A stretch of 34,408 nucleotides of DNA from Spirochaetota bacterium (GCA_009787025.1 WRGT01000054.1:1-34408), one strand, 5' to 3'; numbered from the stretch's first letter, positions 16,368 to 25,387 are shown. Notes: generated by a model not told the origin, from the letters alone. Program-made: numbers and translations.

Positions 16368-18695
16368 TCAACGCTTTTTATATATAGATTCATATTGTAT
16401 TATATACTTTTTTGTCCTGAATATATAATCCCTTGTTTCGTTAAATGGAGTGAACTCTGAAAAATAATCCATATCCTTGGAATTTAACTCCCTTGTTTTC
16501 CATTTATCAACATTCCCGGCGCCGCCATTATATGCCGCAACCATATATTCAATCTGGCCTTTATAATATTTATTAAGCCAGGAGATATAATCTACTCCGA
16601 ATTTAATAGAAGTGCACGGATCATACAGATTGTACTTACTGATCTTAAGATTCTTAGCTATACCCTTTGCAGTCTGCGGCATTAGCTGCATAAGCCCCGA
16701 AGCTCCGACAGGCGATACTGCATTAAAGTTAAAATTGGATTCAATCTTTATCATTGATAAAACTATTTCAGATTTAATATTATACGATTTACTCTCACTA
16801 TTGACACACTCTTCAAATCCATAAGGATAGAGAGCTTCTGAAAATGTCTTAGGCAGGAGTGATAGATTCTCTTTTATTTTAAGTATATTTAAAAGTTTAA
16901 ATCCATAATAGGTTGAGTAACAGAAATATTTATGCTTTATCGAATGCAGCATTATTGCAAGCGCCATATCCTTTTGAGCCTCAGTGTCATTATCCGGAAT
17001 TAGTCTGAGTTCTCTATTAAGACTGTCAATGTCTCCGCTATAAAAATATGTTTCGGCATTAAGCAACAGCTGTTTATAGCTGCTTATTAATACGGGATTT
17101 TTCATCAAATCGGCAATCTGATTATATTGTGAAATAGTATCTGAAGACAATTCTTTTATTCTATCCGAATATGAACTGTCATAGCCGTTTTTTATAAATA
17201 AAAGATTATGAAAAATTTTCGCGCTATTACCATTTTTATCTTTTATAGCTTTTTCAAATTCTTTTGATAAGGTTAAGGTCTCGGTTTTATCAGCCTTTGC
17301 TTTCATGAGTGTTAAAGCATGATATGAATCGGGATGGTTGCTCATCTCTTCAAGAAACTCATCATTTGTTTTTTTATTGTTAGGATTAATTTTTTGCAGC
17401 CAAAATCTTGAGTATGATGTATATATATTGTCAGGATACTCTTTTATACCCTTATTGAAATATTCTATAGCTTTTTTGCTGTCCGAATTTCTTACATAGT
17501 AGCGCCCAATAAGCCAGATAAAACGTCCGCTCTTTGCGTCACTTGGGAATTTCTTAATATATAATTCCATATACTTAATGAATTCAGGTTTATTCCTCTC
17601 TTCATAAAAAAATGACAGTCTGGTTAAAACTCTCTCTAATATGTTATCATCGGATGTTGAAAGAAGTTTATCTAAAACCTTTATAGAATCATATTTTTTT
17701 CCATTCTCCCATAATATATTTGCGTGCTCTAACAGCAATTGATCATAGTTGGAATTCTTCTCAGTTGTTTTTAAGAAAGCAAAAATCTCCTTACTATTTT
17801 TTTTAGTAAGCGCTTTTATTTTTATAGTTTCTGCCATGTTTATAGTTTCTGTTCTGTTTGCAGTTTCTTTTATAGAAGACTTTTCATCTTTTAAAATTTC
17901 ATCGGCATATTGAAGGGCTTTATCATATTCTCCCGCATCATATAATGAAGATGCGAATAAAGATTTTTTCTCATTTGTATCTAACTGAATTTTATGTTCA
18001 TCTATCAGGTAGATTATGCGTTTAGCTGCAATGGTATTCTGCCATGCTCCGCCTTCGGATTTAATAACGTCAATATATGAATCTACAGCCTTATTAAAAT
18101 CTCTATCAGATTCGTAAACAGAACCTAATCTTAAATAAACAGATGCTAAAGAACCGCTATCTTTAAAGAGAGGCAATATATCTTTAAGCTCACTCTCTGC
18201 GTCTTTAAAGCGATTTAATTTTTGCAGTGATTTTGATTTTAATATAATTGCTTCTCTGTACAGCGCAGTTTTATTTTTTTTTATAAGATCAACAAATTTA
18301 ATAACAAATTCGTGCTCATCATACTGAAAAAAAATTGAAGCTATTTCATATACAGAATCATAATAAAATATGCTTCTACCGCTCGAAGACTTAACAAACG
18401 AATAAACAGGCTGAGGGAATAGGCGTAAATTAAAGTTATAATTATCATTAAAGCAGCTATTAGAATAATATATCAGCGCATTTTTTAATTCTTTTTTATC
18501 TCTGTATGCCCTTGCTAAAATGAAGTTCTTTTGCGCGTTTTTACTATTTTTTTCAAACTCTTGTATTACCTGATCAGAGCTATAATAAAATCCTCTTTCA
18601 GATAACTCGGCAGATAACTCAAAATCATTTTTAGATTTAGCGCAAGATACTGAGCATATTATAATTATAAAAAAAGTTAATAATATTTTTTTCAT
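16368..18695 (-). CDS. TPR-containing lytic transglycosylase (Slt-type) lipoprotein
   Basis: A 775-residue envelope enzyme that cleaves the MurNAc-GlcNAc bond to anhydro-muropeptides. The N-terminal signal ends SVSC|AKS, consistent with a lipoprotein. Residues about 30-450 are TPR-like helical repeats (NALIYYSNSC, NKAVDSYIDVI, KKAIEYFNKGIKEYPDN). The SLT domain occupies about 635-775, with the catalytic Glu at about 652 in MIKIESNFN, then SPVGASGLMQLMPQTA and the YMVAAYNGGAGNVDKW block. All family motifs are intact, so it should be active. The ATG overlaps the stop of the upstream gene as ATGA. An 18-bp, three-unit imperfect repeat lies within the TPR part (17821-17874). The domain order resembles soluble Slt70 more than MltC/E. 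Confidence 0.9.
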   Translation of the reverse strand: MKKILLTFFIIIICSVSCAKSKNDFELSAELSERGFYYSSDQVIQEFEKNSKNAQKNFILARAYRDKKELKNALIYYSNSCFNDNYNFNLRLFPQPVYSFVKSSSGRSIFYYDSVYEIASIFFQYDEHEFVIKFVDLIKKNKTALYREAIILKSKSLQKLNRFKDAESELKDILPLFKDSGSLASVYLRLGSVYESDRDFNKAVDSYIDVIKSEGGAWQNTIAAKRIIYLIDEHKIQLDTNEKKSLFASSLYDAGEYDKALQYADEILKDEKSSIKETANRTETINMAETIKIKALTKKNSKEIFAFLKTTEKNSNYDQLLLEHANILWENGKKYDSIKVLDKLLSTSDDNILERVLTRLSFFYEERNKPEFIKYMELYIKKFPSDAKSGRFIWLIGRYYVRNSDSKKAIEYFNKGIKEYPDNIYTSYSRFWLQKINPNNKKTNDEFLEEMSNHPDSYHALTLMKAKADKTETLTLSKEFEKAIKDKNGNSAKIFHNLLFIKNGYDSSYSDRIKELSSDTISQYNQIADLMKNPVLISSYKQLLLNAETYFYSGDIDSLNRELRLIPDNDTEAQKDMALAIMLHSIKHKYFCYSTYYGFKLLNILKIKENLSLLPKTFSEALYPYGFEECVNSESKSYNIKSEIVLSMIKIESNFNFNAVSPVGASGLMQLMPQTAKGIAKNLKISKYNLYDPCTSIKFGVDYISWLNKYYKGQIEYMVAAYNGGAGNVDKWKTRELNSKDMDYFSEFTPFNETRDYIFRTKKYIIQYESIYKKR
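17821..17874. repeat. In-frame 18-bp tandem repeat, three imperfect copies
   Basis: Three adjacent 18-bp units, TTTATAGTTTCTGCCATG, TTTATAGTTTCTGTTCTG and TTTGCAGTTTCTTTTATA, lie inside the lytic transglycosylase gene. On the coding strand they give six-residue units of the form xETI/A-N/K-x (KETANR, TETINM, AETIKI). They fall between TPR segments and look like a linker that can change length in frame. Confidence 0.6.
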
Positions 18696-19492
18696 AGATA
18701 TCCTTTAAAATAATCTTTATATTCGGGTATTTTTTCAATTTCAGGATTAGATCTAATAGCCTCATAAATTGATTTAGATGAATCAACTTTATAAAAATCG
18801 TCAAAATGAATTGCGCTATATTTCTCTATATTCTCAGGAATATACTGGTTGATTAAACCCTGTACTATATCGTACTTATTATAATCCATTCTATCTTTCT
18901 TTTCTAATGGCAGTCTATTCTCTATTAAGGCGATTATTGCATATCGTTTGCTATATTTTGCGCTTTTAATAGCTTTCACATATTCATAAAGTCTAATTGA
19001 ATAGTTAGTTTTAGGAAGATTATCCGACATAATCTTTACCTTTCTTGCAAAGTCTACAGACCTATAGCCAAGGGACAAATAAAGTTTAGATTTACTGTCT
19101 TTATTATTGAATACCTCAACAGCGCTTTCATTTAAAAGCGCTGTTGCGCTATCTATCTCTCTAAGCGCAACTTTGCTATAAAGTGTTATAAGAAGTTTTT
19201 GTGTATTTATTATCTCCTTCATTGCAGGATTAAATTCAAATCTCATATACAATATGCGGGATATTAAATCGCGTCTGACTGCTTCTGTCAGTATGGTTAT
19301 TTCTGCATCATCGCCGCTGTTTGTTATGGTTGGATCTATAAAATAGAAAAAGTATTTGTGATCCTTTAAGCTCTTTTCCGAATGTCTTTGATTCCCGGCA
19401 TTATTATCCGAGTTTGTTCCGCGCGAATATACTAACTGCGCCCATATTAACAGAATCAAAAATGTTGAGACAATAAATTTTTTAAAGGTCAA
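18692..19492 (-). CDS. Secreted protein of unknown function in the envelope operon
   Basis: A 266-residue protein with a signal peptide (FIVSTFLILLIWAQLVYSRG), no lipobox, then a charged, mainly helical body. It includes FFYFIDPTITNSGDDAEITIL, RRDLISRILYMRFEFNPAMKE and a C-terminal part with many Tyr and Lys (YSKRYAI, ENIEKYSAIHFDDFYKVD). I recognise no family or catalytic motif. The start is a TTG with GGGAGGGG 7 nt upstream; the first 11 bases overlap the end of the MBL-fold gene, and its stop overlaps the start of the lytic transglycosylase (ATGA). That tight coupling suggests it serves the same envelope process. Confidence 0.7.
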   Translation of the reverse strand: MTFKKFIVSTFLILLIWAQLVYSRGTNSDNNAGNQRHSEKSLKDHKYFFYFIDPTITNSGDDAEITILTEAVRRDLISRILYMRFEFNPAMKEIINTQKLLITLYSKVALREIDSATALLNESAVEVFNNKDSKSKLYLSLGYRSVDFARKVKIMSDNLPKTNYSIRLYEYVKAIKSAKYSKRYAIIALIENRLPLEKKDRMDYNKYDIVQGLINQYIPENIEKYSAIHFDDFYKVDSSKSIYEAIRSNPEIEKIPEYKDYFKGYL

Positions 19493-20441
19493 AAATCATC
19501 CCCTCCCTTCCAAGGAGTATCTCTGTGTGTATATTTGAAAGAAGCTGCGCATGTTCAAGGGCTAAAAGATGATTGGATTGAAGAATATCATCTGAATATG
19601 CAGGCTCATGATGAGTCAATATGAGTTTGTTAATATTCCAGTTGGAAGCGCAGTTTACAGCCATTGTATAACTCGTGTGACCCCAGTCTACTTTTATAAA
19701 GGCTTCATCAAGGGTATATTGAGAATCAAGAACAAGGATATCGGCATTTGTAAAAAAATCTATTGTTGCGCCGGAGGACTCAATAGCCTCGCCGGTAAAT
19801 TCCGCATCTGTTGCAAATATAAAAGATTTATTATTCTGCACAAACTTATAGGCATAACAGCCTTGCGGATGTTTAAGAGGATATATACTTAGAAAAAGAT
19901 CCTCCTCTAATTGGAGTGGATTTTTTTGCGGATATTCAATAAGATAATAATTTTTTGTTGATGGAGTATCTTGAAATTTAGCTGGAAAATAAGGGCTTGC
20001 CATCTGATTTTCTAAAGCCGCCTGCTGATTCTCATATGGAGAATAAATATTAAGGATATTGCCGGCTATATAAATAGGTTTGAAAAAAGGCAGCCCTTGA
20101 ATATGATCCCAATGATTATGGGTAATCATTATATTTAGCTCTCCTTTCCCTGCGCTGCATTCTCCCATCATCAAAAAATCGCCAAGCCTTCTGAGTCCTG
20201 TCCCGCAATCAATTATATATAATTTTCCTGAATTGGATTTAACAGAAACGCATGTAGTGTCGCCGCCGCATAAATATTGCAGTTCATTAGGAAGATTTGT
20301 GATAAAATTATCGATATCTTCAATTTTGTTAAGCCGGTTTTTTATAGATAATTCAAGAATTCTGTAAAGTCTATCCCTATATTCTTTATTATTTATAGGG
20401 GCTGGAAGAGAACCTCTTGTACCCCAAAATCTAATCTGCAT
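19482..20441 (-). CDS. Metallo-beta-lactamase-fold hydrolase
   Basis: A 319-residue cytoplasmic protein (no signal). The metal-binding motif is THNHWDHIQG (H108, H110, D112, H113), with the further ligands ATDAEF and LTHHEP near the C-terminus. The N-terminus IRFWGTRGSLP is typical of the RNase Z/cyclic-nucleotide-phosphodiesterase-like subgroup with a GTRGS lead-in. An insert of about 30 residues (about 24-55) separates the first two strands. Likely a phosphodiesterase; substrate unknown. It is the first gene of a tight minus-strand operon leading into the secreted unknown and the lytic transglycosylase. Confidence 0.8.
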   Translation of the reverse strand: MQIRFWGTRGSLPAPINNKEYRDRLYRILELSIKNRLNKIEDIDNFITNLPNELQYLCGGDTTCVSVKSNSGKLYIIDCGTGLRRLGDFLMMGECSAGKGELNIMITHNHWDHIQGLPFFKPIYIAGNILNIYSPYENQQAALENQMASPYFPAKFQDTPSTKNYYLIEYPQKNPLQLEEDLFLSIYPLKHPQGCYAYKFVQNNKSFIFATDAEFTGEAIESSGATIDFFTNADILVLDSQYTLDEAFIKVDWGHTSYTMAVNCASNWNINKLILTHHEPAYSDDILQSNHLLALEHAQLLSNIHTEILLGREGMIFDL

Positions 20442-20734
20442 CTTAATAAACTCCCTGATAATGATAGTAAATAATAGTAGAAATACTAATAATTTAAGAA
20501 TTTTTTGTCAAATATATTAGTTTATAATAATATAATCTTGATTAATTAAACAACTAATTGTAATATTTCAAAAATCAATTTTTATTTAAAAAATTATTAA
20601 ATATTTTGTTGTAGAAATTAAGCATAATTAAGATCATTTTGAAACTTCTATGCATAGAAAGTATAGAAAAAATTTTTATTTATATATTTCTGTAATAGTT
20701 GAAAAAATATAACTCTATAAATTTTAGGATCAAT
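20442..20734. other. 293-bp AT-rich divergent spacer
   Basis: Very AT-rich sequence between the minus-strand MBL gene and the plus-strand HDOD gene. A weak promoter-like pair, TTGATT (20538-20543) and TAATAT (20561-20566) with a 17-bp spacer, points toward the HDOD gene. I see no RNA gene or convincing ORF. Confidence 0.4.
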
Positions 20735-22222
20735 ATGTTAACTGAAAAGAAAAAATTACTCTATAAAAAAATAATCAACGGCGATCCAATAAATTTAAAT
20801 TTTAAATTTATTTCTGCTGATGCTTTAATGATAATTAAAAGTATAGTAACCAGAGAATTAGAGAAGCATGATCTGCATTTTATTTCTAATACCATGATAA
20901 CAATTTTAAGAGAACTTTTGGTAAATTCATTAAAAGCTAATGTAAAGAGGATTTTCTTTCAAATAAATAATCTTGATATAAATAACCAGCAAGACTATGA
21001 TACAGGTATAAAAAAATTCAAAAAAGAGGCCATTGAAGATTTAGATTCTTTCAAGGATAATATTCTAAAAAGTAATCTTACAATCATTTTCAATATTACA
21101 GAGAAGAGTGATTCTATTCTTTTTGTTATACAGAATAATACAGTTATACTACCTGAAGAGATGAAAAGGATAAATGACAGAATATCACTGGTAACTCAGC
21201 AGTCTGATTTTATTAATATATATGAAAATGTTGGAGATGATACCGAAGGCGCAGGTCTTGGACTTTCTTTGGTTATAATGCTTCTTAAAAGTATAGGCGT
21301 TGATCCTTCAGCTTTTAAAATCAGCAGCGAGAATGGCATTACTGTAACTTCTGTTCAAGTGCCATATATACTAAAACCTGTTGGAGTTATAACAACTATA
21401 AAGGAACAGATATTGGACGAAATAACAGGTATTCCGACATTTCCTGAAAATATAATTACGTTAATGAAGATGTGTTCAAATCCTGATACTAATATTGATA
21501 AGATAGCTAACATTATAAAAAGTGATATATCAATAACCTCTGATGTTATCAAATTGTCAAATTCGGCAGGATTTATATCTAACAAGAGGATTAATGATGT
21601 AAGAGAAGCATTAATTAAGATAGGCTTAAATAATCTAAAATTAATACTTATTGCCGGAAATGCCCGTAAGATTATGGAGAACAAGTACAAAAAATTTGAA
21701 GAGATTTGGGCTCACTGCTCAAAGGTGGCATTTTATTCCAGAGAGCTTGCATTAAAATATAAATTTCAGAGCGGAGAAATAGAAAACGCCTATACCGCAG
21801 GACTCCTCCATGATATTGGTAAAATCATACTCCTTACTGTTGATGATAAAGGAATGAAAAAGATTGCTGATCTTGTACAAGACAGAGATCTTATTACTGC
21901 AACTGTTCTTGAGGAGATGTCTATAGGTATAAGCCATGCAGAGATTGGATCTCTGATTTCGGAAAAATGGAATTTCCCAAATTTTTTATCTGAGGTAGCT
22001 AAATATCACCACTCACCCTTGAATATATCAGATGAGTTTAAAGATGTTGGTTTTTGCGCCTACTTAGCCAATATGATTGCAGGTATTGAGAGTAAAAGAT
22101 ACTCATACTATTATATAGAAGATGCAGTCCTTGATAAATTTAATATTAAAGATGAATCTGAGCTCATGGAAATTAGTAAATCCTTAAAAAAGAGTTATGA
22201 GCTGTCTCAAAATAATCCCTGA
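20735..22222 (+). CDS. Histidine-kinase-like ATPase / HDOD fusion signalling protein
   Basis: A 495-residue cytoplasmic protein. The first ~215 residues contain a HATPase-like module: N-box-like ITILRELLVNSLKANVKRIFF, and a G-rich end EGAGLGLSLVIMLLKSIG. No phospho-acceptor His domain is seen. Residues about 230-430 are an HDOD domain (ITGIPTFPENIITLMKMC, SDVIKLSNSAGF, VREALIKIGLNNLKLILI), with the HD-type AGLLHDIGKI motif. HDOD proteins act in bacterial signalling and motility control; this ATPase-HDOD fusion is familiar from spirochaetes. I prefer ATG 20735 (AGGA 5 nt upstream) over the TTG at 20699, which lacks a ribosome site. The last 16 bases overlap the 3' end of larC on the other strand. 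Confidence 0.8.
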   Translation: MLTEKKKLLYKKIINGDPINLNFKFISADALMIIKSIVTRELEKHDLHFISNTMITILRELLVNSLKANVKRIFFQINNLDINNQQDYDTGIKKFKKEAIEDLDSFKDNILKSNLTIIFNITEKSDSILFVIQNNTVILPEEMKRINDRISLVTQQSDFINIYENVGDDTEGAGLGLSLVIMLLKSIGVDPSAFKISSENGITVTSVQVPYILKPVGVITTIKEQILDEITGIPTFPENIITLMKMCSNPDTNIDKIANIIKSDISITSDVIKLSNSAGFISNKRINDVREALIKIGLNNLKLILIAGNARKIMENKYKKFEEIWAHCSKVAFYSRELALKYKFQSGEIENAYTAGLLHDIGKIILLTVDDKGMKKIADLVQDRDLITATVLEEMSIGISHAEIGSLISEKWNFPNFLSEVAKYHHSPLNISDEFKDVGFCAYLANMIAGIESKRYSYYYIEDAVLDKFNIKDESELMEISKSLKKSYELSQNNP

Positions 22223-23376
22223 GCTTCAATAATTGCTTCATTATAAACATGCTTAAGCGGTACTTCATGCTCCACGGCAGCCCTTTTGCAGTCTTCATAC
22301 TCAGGGGATATTGTTGTTGGCATCTTATCCAAATTATGAACTTTCACTCTTATTTCTCCATATTTTGTTTTTACAGTTATAAAAAATCGTTCAAGGATTT
22401 TTCTCTTTACGCTCCTTATTCTTAAACCTGATGTTGTTGTTTCTCTAAATAATATCTCTGCAACTCTGTCGGATTTTTCTTTGTGCGCAAGAACTTTTAT
22501 TATATGACCCGGTCTGTTTTTTTTCATTACGGCAGGGATAACAGAAATATCAAGAGCTCCCTCTGCTGTCAGTAAATCAAACAAGTAAGAAAAATATTCG
22601 GTATTCATATCGTCAACAGAAGTCTCTATTTCCATTGCTTCATCATAGGCAGCATAATCTTCCGTACAATCGCCTATGAATATACGCAAAAGATTCGGGA
22701 TAGAAAAATCCTTTGTTCCTGCGCCATATCCGATAGATGCTATTTTTAGGTCCGGAAGATTTGAAAAGTTTTGGCAGTAGTGTTTGATTATAGCAGCGCC
22801 TGTAGGTGTTGTTAATTCACCGCTGATATTACCGGAATATACAGGGATACCCTTAAGTATCTCCGCAGTTGCCGGAGCAGGAACAGGTAAAATGCCGTGG
22901 CTTGTATTTACAGTACCGCTGCCCGTATTTAGCGGCGATGAGACTATCTCTGCAATGCCAAGTTCATGAAAGCATACAGCCGCTCCGCAAATATCGATTA
23001 TTGAATCCATACCTCCTATTTCATGGAAGTGTACAGATTCAATATCAATATTATGGATATATGCTTCGGCATTTCCGATAAGTTTAAAGATCGATACGGC
23101 ATTATCTTTTACTTTATCATTTAAGCCGCTTTTATTTATGATTTCTATGATTTCGCTCAAACGTCGGTGAGGTTGATCATCAGTTACATTGACAGAGAAT
23201 TTTGATGCCGAAATATTATTCTTAGTGCATTTTTCATGCGATATGTTATATCCGCTAATATTGAGTCTATCCAATTCCTGTTCTAAAATTGAAAAACTGA
23301 AACCGGCATCAAGAAATGCGCCTATTATCATATCCCCGCTTATTCCGGAAAAGCAGTCAAAATATATTTTTTTCAT
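22207..23376 (-). CDS. larC: Nickel-pincer cofactor biosynthesis protein LarC, uninterrupted
   Basis: Inserts nickel into the pyridinium dithiocarboxylate mononucleotide to form the nickel-pincer nucleotide, using CTP. The 389-residue product has the family start KKIYFDCFSGISGDM, then HFHEIGGMDSIIDI, a GELTTPTGAAIIKHY block and a C-terminal part with MKKNRPGHIIKVLAHKE and RETTTSGLRIRSVKR. In lactobacilli larC is split into larC1/larC2 with programmed frameshifting; here both parts are in one continuous frame. The ATG overlaps the stop of larB by 4 bp. The 3' end overlaps the convergent HDOD gene by 16 bp. Confidence 0.95.
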   Translation of the reverse strand: MKKIYFDCFSGISGDMIIGAFLDAGFSFSILEQELDRLNISGYNISHEKCTKNNISASKFSVNVTDDQPHRRLSEIIEIINKSGLNDKVKDNAVSIFKLIGNAEAYIHNIDIESVHFHEIGGMDSIIDICGAAVCFHELGIAEIVSSPLNTGSGTVNTSHGILPVPAPATAEILKGIPVYSGNISGELTTPTGAAIIKHYCQNFSNLPDLKIASIGYGAGTKDFSIPNLLRIFIGDCTEDYAAYDEAMEIETSVDDMNTEYFSYLFDLLTAEGALDISVIPAVMKKNRPGHIIKVLAHKEKSDRVAEILFRETTTSGLRIRSVKRKILERFFITVKTKYGEIRVKVHNLDKMPTTISPEYEDCKRAAVEHEVPLKHVYNEAIIEAQGLF

Positions 23377-24131
23377 AGAGATCTTTTCCCTTGATTTATT
23401 ATTGCAGCAAGATAACCGGCGCCGAATCCATTATCTATGTTTACTGTTGCAACACCGGGCGCGCAGCTATTAATCATTGTCAGCAGAGCTGATAATCCTT
23501 TGAAATTTGCGCCGTAACCTATACTGGTTGGAACTGCAATAACCGGTCTAGCGACAAGACCTGCAGCTAAAGCAGGCAATGCCCCTTCCATACCTGCAAC
23601 AGCAACTATAACATTAGCGCTCCTCAGCAGATCGATTTTTGATAATATGCGGTGCACTCCTGCGATACCCACATCATAGAGTCTATCCACACTCGAACCC
23701 ATTGCTTCTGCAGTTATTGCAGCCTCTTCTGCAACAGGTATATCGGTTGTGCCGCCTGTTAATACAAGCACTCTTTCCTCTGTTACAGGATTGGGTATAT
23801 CCCCAATAATGATTATTCTGCCGAGACTGTTATAGGTAATTTTATCAAAGTATGGTTTAAGAAAATTAAAGAGTTCGTCATTAGCTCTTGTTGCCATAAT
23901 TACTTTATTGTTTGAGGACAGCCTTTCGGCTATCTCCTTTACCTGTGAATTTGTTTTCCCTTCGGAATAAATAACCTCAGGATAACCTGTTCTTATTGAT
24001 CTATGGTGATCAATACATGCAAAGTCTATATTCTCATAGGGCAGTATTTTTAGCAAGGCGAGAGCTTCTTCATCTGTAATCTCTTTTTTGCGTATCTGTT
24101 CAATGATAGATAAAATCTTTTCTTCATTCAT
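23373..24131 (-). CDS. larB: Nickel-pincer cofactor biosynthesis protein LarB
   Basis: Carboxylates nicotinic acid adenine dinucleotide and hydrolyses it to pyridinium-3,5-biscarboxylate mononucleotide, the first step of the pathway. About 252 residues. Motifs are DHHRSIRTGYPEVIYSEGKT (split here as DHHRS...GYPEV...EGKT), TGGTTDIPVAEEAA, YDVGIAGVHRIL, VVARPVIAVPTSIGYGA in the form LVARPVIAVPTSIGYGAN, and VNIDNGFGAGYLAA. The AIR-carboxylase (PurE)-like domain is complete. I chose ATG at 24131 because AGGTG lies 6 nt upstream; the GTG at 24140 overlaps that site. Its stop overlaps the larC start. It is separated from larE by a MITE-like repeat. Confidence 0.93.
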   Translation of the reverse strand: MNEEKILSIIEQIRKKEITDEEALALLKILPYENIDFACIDHHRSIRTGYPEVIYSEGKTNSQVKEIAERLSSNNKVIMATRANDELFNFLKPYFDKITYNSLGRIIIIGDIPNPVTEERVLVLTGGTTDIPVAEEAAITAEAMGSSVDRLYDVGIAGVHRILSKIDLLRSANVIVAVAGMEGALPALAAGLVARPVIAVPTSIGYGANFKGLSALLTMINSCAPGVATVNIDNGFGAGYLAAIINQGKRSL

Positions 24132-24212
24132 TTTGTTCACCTAAATTTATGTTCATGCTTTATTCTTATTTATAATTATATTTATATTTCCAGTTCTATA
24201 TCATTATTACAC

Positions 24213-24448
24213 GGGAGCTGTCCAATAAGTAACAAGAGTAAACGATAAGTACATACCTGCGTCATTGCGAGCGCTTCAACCCGTTTGAGTATAGATTAAG
24301 TAACCTGCGCGTGGCAATCCGGAGTTTTAATTTATTCCACTGGATCGCCACGCCGAGTTTACATTGTTTTACTAACGAACTTAAAACACGGCTCGCGATG
24401 ACGTAATATGTAACTAATTACCTATATGTTACTTATCAGACAGCCCCC
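24213..24448. mobile_element. MITE-like element with 21-bp terminal inverted repeats, inserted between larB and larE
   Basis: The left end GGGAGCTGTCCAATAAGTAAC (24213-24233) and the reverse complement of the right end, GGGGGCTGTCTGATAAGTAAC (24428-24448), match at 18 of 21 positions. Inside is a second inverted pair, GCGTCATTGCGAGC near 24259 and GCTCGCGATGACGT near 24393, plus CGTGGCAATCC/GGATCGCCACG, a repeat type widespread in bacterial genomes. The element has no ORF. Its right end supplies the last eight codons of larE; the TAG (24422-24424) lies just inside it. It is a non-autonomous element; the transposase family is not known. Confidence 0.75.
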
Positions 24449-25264
24449 TACATTAATGTTCATACTTCCAATTCTATAGCCTTTAAGGTCAAGCGTAATA
24501 TATGAAAAACCGATTTTACTCATCGCTTCATAAATTTTTTCTCTTGTCTCCGGAACGGTAATATCATGTATCATTAATGGATCGACCTCAATCCGTAAAA
24601 TATCTCCATGTATTCTAGCCCGTATCTTTTTAAATCCCAGAGAGGATAAAATTTTTTCCGCATCTTCCGTTTTTTTTAGAAGATCAACAGTTATAGGCGT
24701 CCAATATGGGATTCTTGTTGCGAGGCACGGATAAGATTCCCTGTTAGAAGTGGGGAGCTGCAAGTATGACGACAGCTCATAGATCTTAGCCTTATCAAAA
24801 CCTGTTTCTTTTAAAGGACTTAAAACATTCAGTTCCTCTATTGCTTTTAATCCCGGTCTGTAATCCATAGTATCTCCAAAATGGGATCCCTCAAAAACAG
24901 TTTTAATATTATGCTCTAACGCTGCGGAGATAACCCGCCTTAAAATTATTTTTTTACAGTAATAACATCTTTGTGGAGAGTTTTCTCTAACTTCATCCGA
25001 TGCAAGAATCTTTTCATTAAGAATATAATGATTAACCTTAAACTTTTCCCCAAGAGATATTGCAAATACAATCTCATCATCGGGAATTATCTCGCTATTT
25101 ACGGTGTATGCTATTAATCTTAGATTTTGAACAGTTGATGCGGCATACAACAGGAGAGAGCTGTCAGCGCCGCCTGAATATGAAACAGCGGCAGATTCAA
25201 AATTTGCAAGATACTCTTTCAGCTTATTGTAACACTGTTCGGTTTCAGGAGAGAGTTCTTTCAT
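24422..25264 (-). CDS. larE: ATP-dependent sacrificial sulfur transferase LarE
   Basis: Converts the two carboxylates of the LarB product to thiocarboxylates. A 280-residue PP-loop protein: AVSYSGGADSS (residues 27-36) binds ATP, GSHFGDTMDYRPGLKA follows, and C180 in SYPCLATRIPY is the position of the sacrificial Cys (C176 in Lactobacillus plantarum). A CxxC pair (C100, C103 in RCYYCKK) is also present; three cysteines could mean the Fe-S cluster type of LarE, which cannot be decided here. AAAGGA precedes the ATG. The last residues GGCLISNI are encoded by the terminal inverted repeat of the adjacent MITE-like element, just past the conserved LDLKGYRIGSMN end of the fold. Confidence 0.93.
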   Translation of the reverse strand: MKELSPETEQCYNKLKEYLANFESAAVSYSGGADSSLLLYAASTVQNLRLIAYTVNSEIIPDDEIVFAISLGEKFKVNHYILNEKILASDEVRENSPQRCYYCKKIILRRVISAALEHNIKTVFEGSHFGDTMDYRPGLKAIEELNVLSPLKETGFDKAKIYELSSYLQLPTSNRESYPCLATRIPYWTPITVDLLKKTEDAEKILSSLGFKKIRARIHGDILRIEVDPLMIHDITVPETREKIYEAMSKIGFSYITLDLKGYRIGSMNINVGGCLISNI

Positions 25265-25387
25265 TTAGATCCTTTAATATGTTAGTAAAGTTTATTATAC
25301 ATTATTTTTTATTAATATATAATGGAGATTGTATTTAATGTCAACTCTTTAGTAAGATTATTATTTTATAGCAAATTATTTTGCAGA

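Noticed and set aside
22207-23376. Programmed frameshift in larC, as in lactobacilli
   Set aside because: The frame is continuous through both LarC parts; no shift is needed.
22784-23473. Plus-strand ORFs opposite larC and larB
   Set aside because: They are antisense shadows of intact lar genes without ribosome sites.
25371-25384. Terminator GCAAA-TTAT-TTTGC after the CsgG-like gene
   Set aside because: The stem is only 5 AT-rich pairs and no T-run follows on the minus strand.
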